DNA from: Hyphomonadaceae bacterium
GTDB taxonomy: Bacteria > Pseudomonadota > Alphaproteobacteria > Caulobacterales > Aquidulcibacteraceae
Direction of reading: 5' to 3'
DNA length: 64,000 nucleotides
NCBI GenBank assembly: GCA_016791425.1
Contig: JAEUMQ010000001.1
Coordinates: 623,138-687,137, forward strand
Each line of letters begins with the position of its first letter. Position 1 is the stretch's first letter. Shown in pieces: positions 1 through 9,123 of the stretch. Both the position numbers and the translations under genes were made by a program. The notes beneath the pieces were generated by a model that had not been told where the DNA came from, did not search any database, and saw only the letters and a list, made by a program, of their open reading frames with translations.

Positions 1-1
1 A

Positions 2-1090
2 TGGGAGGCGGCCGCCCAGCTGGCCTACGATCTCCTCCAGCTCGCCGCGCTCCTGGGGCTCACCGGCGGCGCGCAGAACCCGTTCCTGCTGCTGTTCATC
101 GCCCCGGTGGCGGTGGCGGCGACCGCGATGCGCCCGGCGGTGACCGCCGCGCTCGCCTGCTTCGCGATCGTCTGCGTCGTGGCGCTCCTCTTCCTGCGCT
201 CGCCCTTGCCTTGGCTAGAGGGCGCCCCGCTCGACCTGCCGCAGCTCTACGAGTTCGGCATGGCGACCGCTGTGGTCACCGGCCTCGCCTTTACCGGCGT
301 CTACGCCTGGCGCGTGGCGGCCGAAGAGGAGCGCGCCAAGCTCGCGCTCGCCGCGGCCGAGGCGGTGCTGGCGCGCGAGCAGCGCGTCTCAGCCCTGGGC
401 GCGTTGGCGGCCGCTGCGGCCCATGAGCTCGGCACCCCGCTCGCGACGATGCACCTGGTGGCCAAGGAGATGGCGCGCGAGCTGCCGCAGGACTCTCCGA
501 TGTCGGAGGACGTGCAGCTGCTGGTCAGCCAGGCCGAGCGCTGCCGCGCGATCCTTCAGCAGCTCGGGCGCGAGCCGAACGCCGATCCGATGATGGCCCG
601 CGCCTCGCTCCGGGCGCTGATGGAAGAGACCGCCGACGCCCATCGCGGCCTCGGCCGCGACATCGTCATCAGCCTCTCCGGCCCGGACGGCGAAGCGCCT
701 CCCGACGTCCGCCGCCTGCCGGAGGTCCTGCACGGGCTCGGCGCCCTTGTGGAGAACGCGATTGGTTTCTCGGAGAAGGAGGTCGAAATCGCCGCGCGCT
801 GGGACGCCAACCAGATCGTCATCGCGGTGCGCGATGACGGCCCGGGCTTCCCGGCCGACATTCTGCGCCGGCTGGGCGCGCCTTACCTTTCCGCGCGCGG
901 AGCGATCCGACGCGGCCGCGTCGGCGGCGGGCTGGGGCTCGGCTTCTTCATCGCCAAGACGCTGCTGGAACGCAGCGGCGCCGAGCTGGAGACCCGGAAC
1001 CGCAAGCCCCCGCGCACCGGCGCGGTGGTGCGCGTCGTGTGGCCGCGCGCCGCCCTCGAGGCCGCATCGGACGCCGAGACATTCAAATAG
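2..1090 (+). CDS. regB: RegB/PrrB/ActS-family redox sensor histidine kinase, 5' end cut off by window
   Basis: Membrane sensor kinase that phosphorylates RegA in response to quinone/redox state. The reading frame is open from base 2, so the start lies outside the window. Near its visible start is a GGAQNPF motif matching the conserved quinone-binding GGxxNPF of the RegB family, followed by hydrophobic segments. The dimerisation box AHELGTPLATMH has its phosphoacceptor His at about base 422. An N box (LVENAIGFS), a G1 box (DDGPGF) and a G2 box (GGGLGLGFF) complete the ATPase domain. The cognate regulator follows 155 bp downstream. Family assignment is strong because of the quinone motif plus the RegA neighbour. 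Confidence 0.93.
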   Translation, partial: WEAAAQLAYDLLQLAALLGLTGGAQNPFLLLFIAPVAVAATAMRPAVTAALACFAIVCVVALLFLRSPLPWLEGAPLDLPQLYEFGMATAVVTGLAFTGVYAWRVAAEEERAKLALAAAEAVLAREQRVSALGALAAAAAHELGTPLATMHLVAKEMARELPQDSPMSEDVQLLVSQAERCRAILQQLGREPNADPMMARASLRALMEETADAHRGLGRDIVISLSGPDGEAPPDVRRLPEVLHGLGALVENAIGFSEKEVEIAARWDANQIVIAVRDDGPGFPADILRRLGAPYLSARGAIRRGRVGGGLGLGFFIAKTLLERSGAELETRNRKPPRTGAVVRVVWPRAALEAASDAETFK

Positions 1091-1245
1091 TTCGAATTAT
1101 TGCAAAGCTCCCCAACGCGAACGCCCTTGCAGTCCTGCCGGCGAAGGCGCAAACGTCTGATTTTCCAAGCCTAACATCGCGTCCCCGGGCGCCTTGGGTT
1201 GCGCCTGGGCTTTCACCGCCGCAAGGCATCCTGTAAGAATTGAGA

Positions 1246-1785
1246 ATGGACATTCCGGAAGGCGACAAAAGCCTCCTGCTGGCCGACGACGACGCGCCGT
1301 TCCGCCAGCGCCTGGCGCGCGCGCTGGAGAGCCGCGGCTTCGAGGTGACGGCTGTCGGCTCGGTGAGCGAAGCCAACGACGTCGTGCGCGCCAAGCCGCC
1401 GGCCTACGCCGTGCTCGATCTGCGCCTGGAGGACGGCTCGGGCCTCGCGGTGGTTGAGAGCCTGCATCGCAAACGCCCCGAAGCGCGGGTGATCGTGCTC
1501 ACCGGCTATGGCGCGATCGCGACCGCCGTGGCCGCCGTGAAGGCCGGCGCGCTCGACTACCTCCCCAAGCCCGCCGATGTCGAAGACGTGATCAAGGCGC
1601 TGACGACGCCGCCCGAAGACAAGCCCATGCCGCCGGACAATCCCATGAGCGCCGACCGCGTGCGCTGGGAGCACATCCAGCGCATCTACGAGCTCTGCGG
1701 CCACAATGTTTCCGAGACGGCGCGGCGGCTCAACATGCATCGCCGCACGCTGCAGCGGATATTGGCGAAGCGCGCGCCGCGCTGA
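1246..1785 (+). CDS. regA: RegA/PrrA/ActR-family response regulator
   Basis: Redox response regulator partnered with RegB; in alphaproteobacteria it controls respiratory and energy-metabolism genes. The receiver domain has the acidic cluster ADDD (residues 14-17), the phosphoacceptor in AVLDLR (D58) and the conserved Lys in YLPKPAD. A Fis-type helix-turn-helix fills the C-terminus (NVSETARRLNMHRRTLQRIL), the hallmark of this family. About 179 aa, the usual length. A TTG codon two codons upstream (1240) is possible; I chose the ATG. The 155-bp gap after regB suggests its own promoter. Confidence 0.93.
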   Translation: MDIPEGDKSLLLADDDAPFRQRLARALESRGFEVTAVGSVSEANDVVRAKPPAYAVLDLRLEDGSGLAVVESLHRKRPEARVIVLTGYGAIATAVAAVKAGALDYLPKPADVEDVIKALTTPPEDKPMPPDNPMSADRVRWEHIQRIYELCGHNVSETARRLNMHRRTLQRILAKRAPR

Positions 1786-1853
1786 GCGCAAGCCTCATCC
1801 CGCATTGTCAGTATGCGGCGCCCCGTCTATGCCTCGCGGACTGGGAGGGACGC

Positions 1854-3257
1854 ATGCGGGGAAGAATACTCGGTCTTGTAACCGCGATGGCCGCGATGCT
1901 GGGCGTCGCGCACGCGCAAGCCCCAGACGCGAGCCGGACGGCCTTTCGCGCCATCTATGAAGAGCTCGTCGAGATCGACACCTCCTCCGCCGGCTCGTGC
2001 ACGCGCGCGGCCGAAGCGATGGCGGCGCGCCTGCGCGCGGCGGGCTATCCGCAGAGCGATCTCACGATCGTGATCCCCGAAGGCCGCCCGACCGACGGCA
2101 ACCTCATCGCCACTCTGCGCGGGAGGAATGCGCGGGCCGGCGCCCTGCTGCTGCTCGCGCACATCGACGTTGTGGACGCGCGCCGCGAGGACTGGGCGCG
2201 GGATCCCTTCACGCTCGTGGAAGAGGACGGGTTCTTCTACGGACGCGGCGCCGCCGACGACAAGGCGATGGCCGCGGTGTTCGTCGATCTCCTGATCCGC
2301 CTGAAGCAGGAGGGCTTCCGGCCGCGTCAGAACATCAAGATGGCGCTCACCTGCGGCGAGGAGACCTCCGCCACCGTCGTAAACGGCGTGCGCTACATCA
2401 TGGAGCGCAACCCGCAGCTCCTGCGCGCAGCGCTGGCGATCAACGAAGGCGCCGGCGGCGAGCTCGATGCACAAGGCCGCTACATCGCGCTGCATGTGCA
2501 GGCCGGCGAGAAGATCCATCAGCAGTTCCGGCTCGAAGTCGTCAATCCCGGCGGACATTCCTCGCGCCCGCGCCCGGACAACGCGATCAACCAATTGTCC
2601 GCCGGTTTGCTGCGCGTCGCCGCCTATCAATTCCCCGTGGAGCTGACGCCGGCGGTGCGCGAATTCTTCCGCCGCATGGCGCCGCTGACGCCGGGCGAGA
2701 CGGGTCTTGCGATGGCGGCGATCGCGGCGAACCCGTCCGATGCGGCCGCCGCCGCGACGCTCGCCGCCGATCCGAGCCACAACGCGATCATGCGCACGAC
2801 CTGCATCGCCACCACCATCGAGGGCGGCCACGCGGTGAACGCGCTGCCGCAGCGGGCGCGCGCCGTGCTGAGCTGCCGCATCCTGCCGGGCCACACGCCC
2901 GACGAGGTCGAGGCCGAGCTCGTCCGCGTACTGAACGATCCGGGCATCGCGGTGACGCTCGCCAACGCCCGCCAGCCCACGCCCGCCCCGCCGCCGCTTT
3001 CGCGCGCGGTGATGGCGCCTGTGGAGCGCGTCGCCGCGCGGCTCTGGCCGAACGTGCCGATCGTGCCGACCATGGCGGCCGGGGCGACGGACGCACGCTT
3101 CCTCAACGGCGCGGGAATTGCCGTCTACGGCATGAGCGGGATGTTCGCGGTCCCCGGCGAAAGCAACGCGCATGGCCTCAACGAGAAGATCCGCGTCCGC
3201 TCGCTCTATGAAGGCCGCGATTTCCTCGAAGGCCTCGTGCGCGAATACGCCAAATGA
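1854..3257 (+). CDS. M20-family metallopeptidase, secreted
   Basis: Predicted di-zinc exopeptidase/amidohydrolase of the M20/M25/M40 family acting on peptides or acylated amino acids. Residues 1-22 form a Sec signal peptide ending in AHAQA. Metal-ligand motifs are in order: AHIDVVD (H103, D105), GRGAADDKA (D135) and CGEETS (E169/E170), with a central dimerisation domain starting near NPGGHSSRP. 467 aa is normal for secreted members. The start follows a GGGAGGGA ribosome site. The stop overlaps the next gene by 4 bp. The natural substrate cannot be read from sequence. Confidence 0.9.
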   Translation: MRGRILGLVTAMAAMLGVAHAQAPDASRTAFRAIYEELVEIDTSSAGSCTRAAEAMAARLRAAGYPQSDLTIVIPEGRPTDGNLIATLRGRNARAGALLLLAHIDVVDARREDWARDPFTLVEEDGFFYGRGAADDKAMAAVFVDLLIRLKQEGFRPRQNIKMALTCGEETSATVVNGVRYIMERNPQLLRAALAINEGAGGELDAQGRYIALHVQAGEKIHQQFRLEVVNPGGHSSRPRPDNAINQLSAGLLRVAAYQFPVELTPAVREFFRRMAPLTPGETGLAMAAIAANPSDAAAAATLAADPSHNAIMRTTCIATTIEGGHAVNALPQRARAVLSCRILPGHTPDEVEAELVRVLNDPGIAVTLANARQPTPAPPPLSRAVMAPVERVAARLWPNVPIVPTMAAGATDARFLNGAGIAVYGMSGMFAVPGESNAHGLNEKIRVRSLYEGRDFLEGLVREYAK

Positions 3258-3937
3258 GCGCCCGCTTCGACATCGGCTTCGTGATCTTCCCGAACATCAC
3301 CCAGCTCGACTTCACCGGCCCGCTGCAGGTGCTCTCCCGTCTGCCCGGCGCATCGACGCACATCCTCGCCAGGACCCGCGACCTGGTGCCGACCGATTGC
3401 GGCTTGTCGCTGGCGCCGACCGCCACGTTCAGCGAGTGCAGGAAGCTCGACCTCATTTGCGTTCCGGGCGGCTTCGGCGTCGATCAGGTGATCGAGGATG
3501 CAGAAACGCTCGCCTTCGTGCGCGATGTCGGCGGCGCCGCGCGCCACATCACCTCGGTGTGCACCGGCGCCTTCGTTCTGGGGGCCGCAGGCCTGCTTCA
3601 GGACAGGCGCGCGACGACGCACTGGGCCTATCATCATCTGCTGCCGCGCGTCGGCGCCATCCCGGAGCATAGCCGCGTCGTCCGGGATGGGAACGTCGTC
3701 ACCGGCGGCGGCGTGACGGCGGGGATCGACTTCGCCTTCACGCTGATGCGTGAACTCGCCGGCGACGACGTTGCGCAGGCGGTGCAGCTCGCGCTCGAAT
3801 ACGATCCCGCCCCGCCCTTCGACGCGGGCTCGCCGATCCGTGCGCCGGGCGATGTGAAGCTCGCGATGGACAAGCGCTACGCGCCGCGCCTCGCGGAGTT
3901 CGAAGCGGTGCTCGATCGTCTGGCTCAGGACGGCTGA
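3254..3937 (+). CDS. DJ-1/PfpI superfamily protein, isonitrile-hydratase-like
   Basis: Flavodoxin-like fold enzyme of the DJ-1/PfpI group. The nucleophile elbow [10 protein letters not shown] places the reactive Cys at residue 103, and the N-terminal [11 protein letters not shown] segment carries an acidic residue where the isonitrile hydratase (InhA) subfamily has its catalytic one. 227 aa fits that subfamily. It overlaps the M20 peptidase by ATGA, so the two are probably co-translated. Isonitrile hydration is the best-known activity of close relatives but is only an inference here; a transcription-factor role is unlikely because there is no AraC domain. Confidence 0.82.
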   Translation: MSARFDIGFVIFPNITQLDFTGPLQVLSRLPGASTHILARTRDLVPTDCGLSLAPTATFSECRKLDLICVPGGFGVDQVIEDAETLAFVRDVGGAARHITSVCTGAFVLGAAGLLQDRRATTHWAYHHLLPRVGAIPEHSRVVRDGNVVTGGGVTAGIDFAFTLMRELAGDDVAQAVQLALEYDPAPPFDAGSPIRAPGDVKLAMDKRYAPRLAEFEAVLDRLAQDG

Positions 3938-4416
3938 TCGGCGCCGTCGGTGAGCTTGAGCCGCCCGCGCGCCGATTTGCGCGCGCCGGTCGCCTCCACG
4001 AGCTGGCCGGCGAGCCCAAGCCCGAACGCGGGCATGTTGTGGTAGAAGGCTTCGTACTGCCCGGCGCGCACCAGATACGTTTCGTGCCAGATGCCGACAT
4101 CGCCGCTCGAGCCGATCGCGCGATTGAACGCCCGCCACGCCGGCAGATGCGCGGCGCTGGGATCGACCGCATAGGCGTGCAATTGCTCGAAGCTGCGCCA
4201 GTATTGGATGAGAACCGCGTTCGGGAAGTTGAAATGCGCGCGCGCATGCAGAAGCCCCAGCTCCGGGCGCCCCTTAAGCTCCTTCAGCATGCGCGGCATC
4301 GCCGCCGAGGCCGGCAGCCACTTGCCGACCTTCCACCATTTGTTGATGCGCATGCCGATCAGGAAGATGACGAAATCGCCCTCGATCTCGGCGGCCATCC
4401 GCTTCGTCTCGATCAT
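3925..4416 (-). CDS. DUF4188-type protein
   Basis: Small cytosolic protein of about 163 aa resembling DUF4188 (monooxygenase-like ferredoxin-fold proteins). Visible features are an [11 protein letters not shown] stretch near residue 20, an [14 protein letters not shown] segment and a WHETYLV segment, all typical of the family. The ATG at 4416 overlaps the stop of the upstream acetyltransferase by 4 bp. Its 3' end overlaps the convergent DJ-1 gene by 13 bp. Function is unknown; a haem-degrading/antibiotic-monooxygenase-like fold is suggested by the W-R-S-F pattern. Confidence 0.75.
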   Translation of the reverse strand: MIETKRMAAEIEGDFVIFLIGMRINKWWKVGKWLPASAAMPRMLKELKGRPELGLLHARAHFNFPNAVLIQYWRSFEQLHAYAVDPSAAHLPAWRAFNRAIGSSGDVGIWHETYLVRAGQYEAFYHNMPAFGLGLAGQLVEATGARKSARGRLKLTDGADQPS

Positions 4417-5012
4417 CCGCGCGCTCCGGTGAGCTTGAGCCGCATGAGCGGCCGGTTCTGCTTGCGCCGCGCAATCTCCTTGAAGCCCGCGCGCGCAAAA
4501 ACGCTCGCCCTGCCGACATAGGCGGCGCCGGCGCTCGCTTGGCCTTCGATCGGACACACCTCGACGAGACGCGCGCCGCGCCCGCGCGCATAGGCGATTC
4601 CCGCTTCCACGAGCGCCTGGCCGACGCCCTGGCCGCGCATGCTCGGCTTCACGAAGAAGCAGGTGACGCCCCAGACCTTTTCGTCCGTCTCCGGAGCGTC
4701 CGGCGCCGGCGCCGAGACGCGCCTCGGGGTATTCCATTGCGGCGCGTCGGCGCGCGGGCCGATCTGCATCCACCCGACCGGCTCGCCCGCGGCGTACGCG
4801 ATGAGCCCCGGGGCCGGTCCCTTCTCCACCCGCGCCTTGAAGAGCGCCTTCGCCTTGGCGCCGCGCGCGGCGTCCCAATCGGCGCGCCTCAGGCGCCAAT
4901 ACATGCACCAGCAGCCCATGATCGCGCCTTGCGGCCCGAAGAGCTTCTCCACGTCGCGCCAGCGGGCGCGCGTCAACGGCTTCACGGCAAGCTGCGCCAC
5001 CGCATTCCCCAT
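4413..5012 (-). CDS. GNAT-family N-acetyltransferase
   Basis: Acetyl-CoA-dependent acetyltransferase of 199 aa. Motif A is visible as [21 protein letters not shown], with the pyrophosphate-binding RGQGVG loop near residue 126. The N-terminal part has an unusual cysteine/tryptophan cluster (GCWCMYWR, near residues 33-40) that is common in one GNAT subgroup. It lies 13 bp downstream of another GNAT gene and overlaps the DUF4188 gene by 4 bp, so it is probably part of the rplU-rpmA transcript or its tail. Substrate unknown. Confidence 0.87.
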   Translation of the reverse strand: MGNAVAQLAVKPLTRARWRDVEKLFGPQGAIMGCWCMYWRLRRADWDAARGAKAKALFKARVEKGPAPGLIAYAAGEPVGWMQIGPRADAPQWNTPRRVSAPAPDAPETDEKVWGVTCFFVKPSMRGQGVGQALVEAGIAYARGRGARLVEVCPIEGQASAGAAYVGRASVFARAGFKEIARRKQNRPLMRLKLTGARG

Positions 5013-5025
5013 GCGCCGAAGGCTA

Positions 5026-5568
5026 CTACGCCGAGGCGGCCCTGGGCAGGGCCGCCAGGCGCATGATCTTGGCCGGCGTCTTGCCGCGGCGAGCGAGCGA
5101 GAAGCGCATTTCCTGCACGCCCGCGTCGCGGAAGCCGACCTTCTCCAACACGCGCCGCGAAGCGGGATTGTCGAGGAAATAGCTGGCGGTGATTTCGCCG
5201 AAGGACGCCGACGCCTCTACCGCGACCGCGCGCGCCGCCTCGGTGGCGTAGCCCGCGCCCCAGTGCGGCCGGCCGATCCAATAGCCGAGTTCCGCGCCTA
5301 TGCCCTTTGGGCCGCGCAGATGAATGCCGGCGCAGCCGATGACGCCCTCGCCGGGCCGATCGATGGCGTAGACAAAGTCGCGCTCAAGCGACGCGCGGGC
5401 GCGCAGGATGAGGATGAAGCCTTCAGCGCAGATGTGCGGATGCGGCGTCGGGATCATGCCGACCATGCGCGCCACATCCGGATCGGAGGTGAGCTGCGCC
5501 ACCCGCCGCGCGTCGGCGAGCTCCAATGGTCTTAGTAAGAGGCGCTCGGTTCTGATCGTCCTGCGCAT
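5026..5568 (-). CDS. GNAT-family N-acetyltransferase, RimJ/RimL-like
   Basis: The protein begins with the classic RTERLLLRPLELADA motif of the RimJ/RimL-type GNAT group and has the acetyl-CoA site GYWIGRPHWGAGYATEA followed by NPASRRVLEKVGF. These enzymes acetylate N-termini of ribosomal proteins or small amines. The open frame extends to 5733 but I chose the ATG at 5568, which has a GGAGGGAC ribosome site and begins exactly at the family motif (180 aa). Its position just after rplU-rpmA is a recurring arrangement in alphaproteobacteria. Confidence 0.9.
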   Translation of the reverse strand: MRRTIRTERLLLRPLELADARRVAQLTSDPDVARMVGMIPTPHPHICAEGFILILRARASLERDFVYAIDRPGEGVIGCAGIHLRGPKGIGAELGYWIGRPHWGAGYATEAARAVAVEASASFGEITASYFLDNPASRRVLEKVGFRDAGVQEMRFSLARRGKTPAKIMRLAALPRAASA

Positions 5569-5677
5569 CCCGCGTCCCTCCGTGCCGCACGCCTTTGACG
5601 GGCGAGTGCGACACATGCATGCGCGGGGACAGGGGAGACGGCGACCGCCTCCCCGCTTTGGTTCCGGATCGCCGAGC

Positions 5678-5696
5678 GGCGATCGGGCTGATCGCC
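5678..5696 (-). terminator. Hairpin directly after rpmA
   Basis: A perfect inverted repeat GGCGATC-5 nt-GATCGCC sits at the rpmA stop codon. It lacks a clear U-tract on the minus strand, so it may only stabilise the mRNA end or partly terminate before the GNAT genes. A second, longer imperfect hairpin (5632-5654, GGGGAG/CTCCCC arms) follows. Confidence 0.35.
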
Positions 5697-5974
5697 TATG
5701 AGCTTTTCGCCGCGGCCTGACCGAGCGTTGCAATCGACACGAACATGCGCGACTGCCGCTTGACCGCGAACTCGACCTGCCCGTCGCAGAGCGCGAAGAG
5801 CGTGTGGTCGCGACCGAGCCCTACATTCTGGCCCGGATGGAATTTGGTCCCGCGCTGACGCACGAGGATCTCGCCGGCGCGCACGGTCTGCCCGCCGAAG
5901 CGCTTCACGCCGAGCCGCTGGCCCGGGCTGTCGCGCCCGTTGCGAGAGGAACCGCCTGCTTTCTTGTGCGCCAT
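5696..5974 (-). CDS. rpmA: 50S ribosomal protein L27
   Basis: Large-subunit ribosomal protein whose N-terminus reaches toward the peptidyl transferase centre. The 92-aa product has the unmistakable [16 protein letters not shown] start, the [14 protein letters not shown] core and the GRDHTLFAL segment. It begins directly with Ala-His after Met, so there is no N-terminal extension of the Firmicutes cleavage type. It lies 93 bp downstream of rplU, the universal pairing. Confidence 0.98.
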   Translation of the reverse strand: MAHKKAGGSSRNGRDSPGQRLGVKRFGGQTVRAGEILVRQRGTKFHPGQNVGLGRDHTLFALCDGQVEFAVKRQSRMFVSIATLGQAAAKSS

Positions 5975-6067
5975 GGCGCTAGCTCCAGAGTTTCGAACCT
6001 GGGTCCCGAATGCGGCGAACGCGTGCCCGGACCCGACTAAATCTCAGTCGTGACTGTCTTTTTAGGA

Positions 6068-6379
6068 CTAGCTCGGCAGCGCGGTGATCCGCACGGTGCT
6101 TTCCAGCTGCCGGTGGCCGCGCTTGCGCCGGTAGGTGCTGCGCCGCTTCTTCTTGAACACCAGCACCTTCTCGCCCTTGGCGGTCTCCACCAGCTCGCCG
6201 GACACCTTCGCATTGGCGATGGTCGGGGCGCCGAGGGTCACCTTGTCGCCGTCGGCGACCATCAGGACCTCGCCGAAGCTGACCTTGTCGCCGGCCTTGC
6301 CGTCGAGCTTCTCCACGACGATGACATCGTCCTTGGCGACGCGGTATTGCTTGCCGCCCGTCTTGATGATCGCGAACAT
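6068..6379 (-). CDS. rplU: 50S ribosomal protein L21
   Basis: 103-aa ribosomal protein beginning MFAIIKTGGKQYRV and containing the basic VFKKKRRSTYRRKRGHRQ signature that contacts 23S rRNA. Length is normal. It is first in the leftward rplU-rpmA operon, with a good promoter about 60 bp upstream. Confidence 0.98.
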   Translation of the reverse strand: MFAIIKTGGKQYRVAKDDVIVVEKLDGKAGDKVSFGEVLMVADGDKVTLGAPTIANAKVSGELVETAKGEKVLVFKKKRRSTYRRKRGHRQLESTVRITALPS

Positions 6380-6435
6380 CGGTTTCCAGAATCCGTTGGC
6401 CGGCGTGGGCGAAGGGCCGGCGCCGGAAGCCGGCC

Positions 6436-6464
6436 CGTATAGGCGAGCCGCCCGCCCCGGTCAA
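6436..6464 (-). promoter_or_regulatory. Probable sigma70-type promoter of rplU-rpmA
   Basis: On the minus strand a -35 element TTGACC (6459-6464) is followed, after exactly 17 bp, by a -10 element TATACG (6436-6441). Transcription would start near 6429, giving a leader of about 50 nt before rplU. Confidence 0.6.
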
Positions 6465-6585
6465 TGCAAAGCGGGGGCGGCGTCCGGGCCGCAACCTGTC
6501 TGGCGCGAGCCCGAAACGGCGGCGACGAACCCAGCCATCAGCCGCGCTAAAGCGCAGCGAAGGGATTTTCAATACTACACTTAAC

Positions 6586-6594
6586 TAGTAGACT
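6586..6594. promoter_or_regulatory. Candidate regulatory element upstream of first dioxygenase operon
   Basis: TAGTAGACT inside the AT-rich stretch TTAACTAGTAGACTATAT, 107 bp before the start codon of the small first gene. A closely similar TACTCGACT (7912-7920) lies 105 bp before the second dioxygenase gene. Function as a binding site for the local Rrf2 regulator is only inferred. Confidence 0.35.
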
Positions 6595-6700
6595 ATATCT
6601 CTAAGGCGGTGATGGAGCAAATCATGGCCTGCCGATGCCGATGTCGATCCCCGCAAGCGCCCCCATCTTCCCCGTCCGCCATTGGAAAGAAACCGCCGCC

Positions 6701-6943
6701 ATGGACACCGCGTCCCGCTTGAGCCCCGCCAGCTTGAACCAGGCCCGATTGAACCCGGCCCGATTGAACCCGATCGATCCGGCCCAACACCGCGCCCACA
6801 TCGCTGCGATCTACGCGACACTGCCTGCGGCGCTGCAATCCGACGCGCTGAACCTCGTCGCGCAGTGGCCGCGTCTCATCCACGCGCTCGCGCGCGAAGG
6901 CCAATTGAGCGCGCCGCTCGGCGGCGAGAGCGTGCAACCATGA
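6701..6943 (+). CDS. Small unrecognised protein leading the TauD operon
   Basis: 80-aa open frame with no family I recognise. The N-terminal third contains a tandem ARLNP repeat (RLNPA-RLNPI) encoded by two exact 15-bp DNA repeats at 6742-6771; the rest looks like an alpha-helical domain (HIAAIYATLPAALQSDALNLVAQWPRL). I chose ATG 6701, preceded by GGAAAGAAA; the frame stays open to 6635. The stop overlaps the dioxygenase start as ATGA, which supports translation. It could be a helper or simply a coupled leader peptide. Confidence 0.5.
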   Translation: MDTASRLSPASLNQARLNPARLNPIDPAQHRAHIAAIYATLPAALQSDALNLVAQWPRLIHALAREGQLSAPLGGESVQP

Positions 6944-7818
6944 GCGCGGCGCTTCTGCCACTGGAGCGCCCGACGCTCTCCGTGATCCCCGTCGGCCCCG
7001 TGCTGGGCGCCGAGATATCCGGCGTCGATCTGCGCGAGGCCCTTGGCGCCGAAGCGGTGGGCGCAATCCGCGCCGCGCTCTTGAAGCACAAGGTGCTCTT
7101 CTTCCGCGATCAGGACATCAGCCGCGAGGATCATGTCCGCTTCGGGCGCTATTTCGGCGAGCTCGAAGGCCACCCCGTTACAACGCACGCGGAAGGCTTT
7201 CCCGAGATCCTGGTGATCGAGGCCGCTGACGGCATGAAGCTCACCAAGGAGCTGCTGCCGATCGCGCGTCCCGCCAACAAATGGCACACCGACGTCACCT
7301 TCCGCGAGAAGCCGTCGCTCGCCGGGATTCTGCGCGCGCGCAACATTCCGCCCATCGGCGGCGACACGATCTTCGCCGACACCGCCGCGATCTACGCGGA
7401 CCTCCCGGACGATATGAAATCCCGGATCATCACGCTCAACGCCGAGCACGACATCATCAAGAGCTACGGCTACCGCGTCAGCGAAGAGAAGCGCGAGCAA
7501 TTGCACCGCGATTATCCGCCGGTCGCGCACCCAATCGTGCGCCGCCATCCCGAGACCGGCGAGAACCACCTCTTCGTCAATTCCGTCTTCACCACGCGCA
7601 TCCTCGGCCTGGAGCGCAACGAAAGCGACGCGCTCCTCGCCTATCTCTTCGACCGCGTGAAGGCGCCGGAATACCAGGTGCGCTTCCGCTGGAGCCCGAA
7701 CGCCATCGCGTTCTGGGACAATCGCGCGACGCAGCATTACGGCGTGCTCGACTATTGGCCGTTCGAACGCATCGTCGAGCGCGTCACGGTGCGTGGAACG
7801 GACCGGCCGAGCAAATAG
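6940..7818 (+). CDS. TauD/TfdA-family Fe(II)/2-oxoglutarate dioxygenase
   Basis: 292-aa enzyme of the taurine dioxygenase/alkylsulfatase group, which releases sulfite or sulfate from organosulfur compounds using 2-oxoglutarate and O2. The Fe(II) ligands are H116 and D118 (KWHTDVTF) and H266 (RATQHYGV); the 2-oxoglutarate-binding Arg lies in ERIVERVTVRG. FFRDQDISREDHVRFGRYFGELEGHP is typical of the AtsK-like subgroup. The next gene is a paralogue. With the sulfate transporter and Rrf2 regulator nearby, a role in sulfur scavenging is more likely than 2,4-D-type herbicide degradation. Confidence 0.9.
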   Translation: MSAALLPLERPTLSVIPVGPVLGAEISGVDLREALGAEAVGAIRAALLKHKVLFFRDQDISREDHVRFGRYFGELEGHPVTTHAEGFPEILVIEAADGMKLTKELLPIARPANKWHTDVTFREKPSLAGILRARNIPPIGGDTIFADTAAIYADLPDDMKSRIITLNAEHDIIKSYGYRVSEEKREQLHRDYPPVAHPIVRRHPETGENHLFVNSVFTTRILGLERNESDALLAYLFDRVKAPEYQVRFRWSPNAIAFWDNRATQHYGVLDYWPFERIVERVTVRGTDRPSK

Positions 7819-7911
7819 CGGCGCCGAAAGAGAAGGCCGGCGCCGACGACCATTATCTCCGCGCGCGCAGCTTTGCTTAATCGCGATCGGCCGAAATCTG
7901 CATCGCCTTTA

Positions 7912-7920
7912 TACTCGACT
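7912..7920. promoter_or_regulatory. Candidate regulatory element upstream of second dioxygenase
   Basis: TACTCGACT in an AT-rich stretch, 105 bp before the start codon at 8025, mirroring the TAGTAGACT element before the first dioxygenase operon. The 206-bp gap holds no gene that I can see. Confidence 0.3.
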
Positions 7921-8024
7921 TATTTGATGGTGATTGCGTCCCACGGGGCGTCTCCGAGGTCCGCGCGGCCACCGTTCCTACCCTTTGGCCGCGCGGGCCT
8001 CCCATCCCTTTCACGGAGCTTCGC

Positions 8025-8945
8025 ATGCACGGGCTTTTACGCGCTCAGAACCTGACGACGCATGATCGCAACGTCGCCGAACGCGCCCTCACGATCACGC
8101 CCAGCGGCGCCGCGCTCGGCGCGACGGTCGAGGGGCTTGATCTGCGTGAAGAGCTAGCTCCCGGTTTCGTTGCGGCGCTGCGGGCCGCGCTCGTGGAGCA
8201 CAAGGTCCTCTTCTTCCACGATCAGGACATCAGCCATGAGGATCACATTCGGTTCGGTCGCTATTTCGGCGTCCTCGAGGGCCATCCCGTCACGCAGCAC
8301 GTCGAGGGCCATCCCGAAATCCTCTCCATCCGCAACGGCGAGTACGCATTCCTGAACGAAACGACGATCCCGTTCATTCGCGCGGTCAACAAATGGCACG
8401 CCGACGTCACGTTCCGGCCCGCGCCTTCGCTCGCCGGCCTGCTGCGCGCACGCATCATCCCGCCGCGCGGCGGCGACACGCTCTTCGCCGATATGGGCGC
8501 CGTCTACGCCGATTTGCCTGCCGACCTGCGCGCGCGTCTCGACGGCCTCACCGCGACGCACGACATCCTGAAGAGCTATGGCTGGAAGCTTTCACCGGAA
8601 GAGCGCGAGACGCTGTCGCGGAAGCATCCGCCGCGCTCTCATCCCGTGGTGCGCGTGCATCCGGAATCAGGCGAGCGGAGCATCTTCGTCAATTCCGCGT
8701 TCACGACGCATATCGACGGCCTTTCGCCGAGCGAAAGCGAAGAAACCCTCGCCTTCATCTACGATCGGATCCGCGGCATCCCGGAATACCAGGTGCGCTT
8801 CAAGTGGAGCCCGAATGCGATCGTGTTCTGGGACAACCGCTCGACCCAGCATTATCCGATCGCGGATTATTGGCCGCATGAGCGAGTCGTGGAGCGCGTC
8901 ACGATTGTCGGCGACGTCCCGGTCGGGCCGCAGGACGACGAATGA
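8025..8945 (+). CDS. TauD/TfdA-family dioxygenase, second paralogue
   Basis: 306-aa paralogue of the preceding dioxygenase, sharing long blocks such as NKWHADVTF (H125, D127), GGDTLFADMGAVYADLP, STQHYPIADYWP (distal His) and ERVVERVT. It has its own start with a CGGAG ribosome site and its own upstream gap, so the pair is a duplication with separate promoters rather than one operon. The two may handle different sulfonates or sulfate esters; sequence does not say which. Confidence 0.9.
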   Translation: MHGLLRAQNLTTHDRNVAERALTITPSGAALGATVEGLDLREELAPGFVAALRAALVEHKVLFFHDQDISHEDHIRFGRYFGVLEGHPVTQHVEGHPEILSIRNGEYAFLNETTIPFIRAVNKWHADVTFRPAPSLAGLLRARIIPPRGGDTLFADMGAVYADLPADLRARLDGLTATHDILKSYGWKLSPEERETLSRKHPPRSHPVVRVHPESGERSIFVNSAFTTHIDGLSPSESEETLAFIYDRIRGIPEYQVRFKWSPNAIVFWDNRSTQHYPIADYWPHERVVERVTIVGDVPVGPQDDE

Positions 8946-9123
8946 TGCTCGCGCTCATCCTGCTTTACCTGCGGTGCTTGGATGCGCGCGCGCTGCGCGC
9001 CATGGCCGAGGCCGCAATGCGGAGCCGCCATGCCTGACCGGCGCGCCGAGTCCTGCGCCGGGCCGTGCGAATTCGCCTCTTTACTCCGATCGTCCTGATC
9101 GACATAGTATTCGGGGATTCCGG

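Noticed and set aside
1827-3173. 448-codon frame opposite the M20 peptidase
   Set aside because: Antisense shadow: His/Arg/Gly-rich with no motif, while the forward frame has a signal peptide and metal ligands.
6414-6436. Strong GGGCCGGC/GCCGGCCC hairpin near rplU as an L21 autoregulatory leader
   Set aside because: It overlaps the promoter's -10 and predicted start, so most of it would not be transcribed intact.
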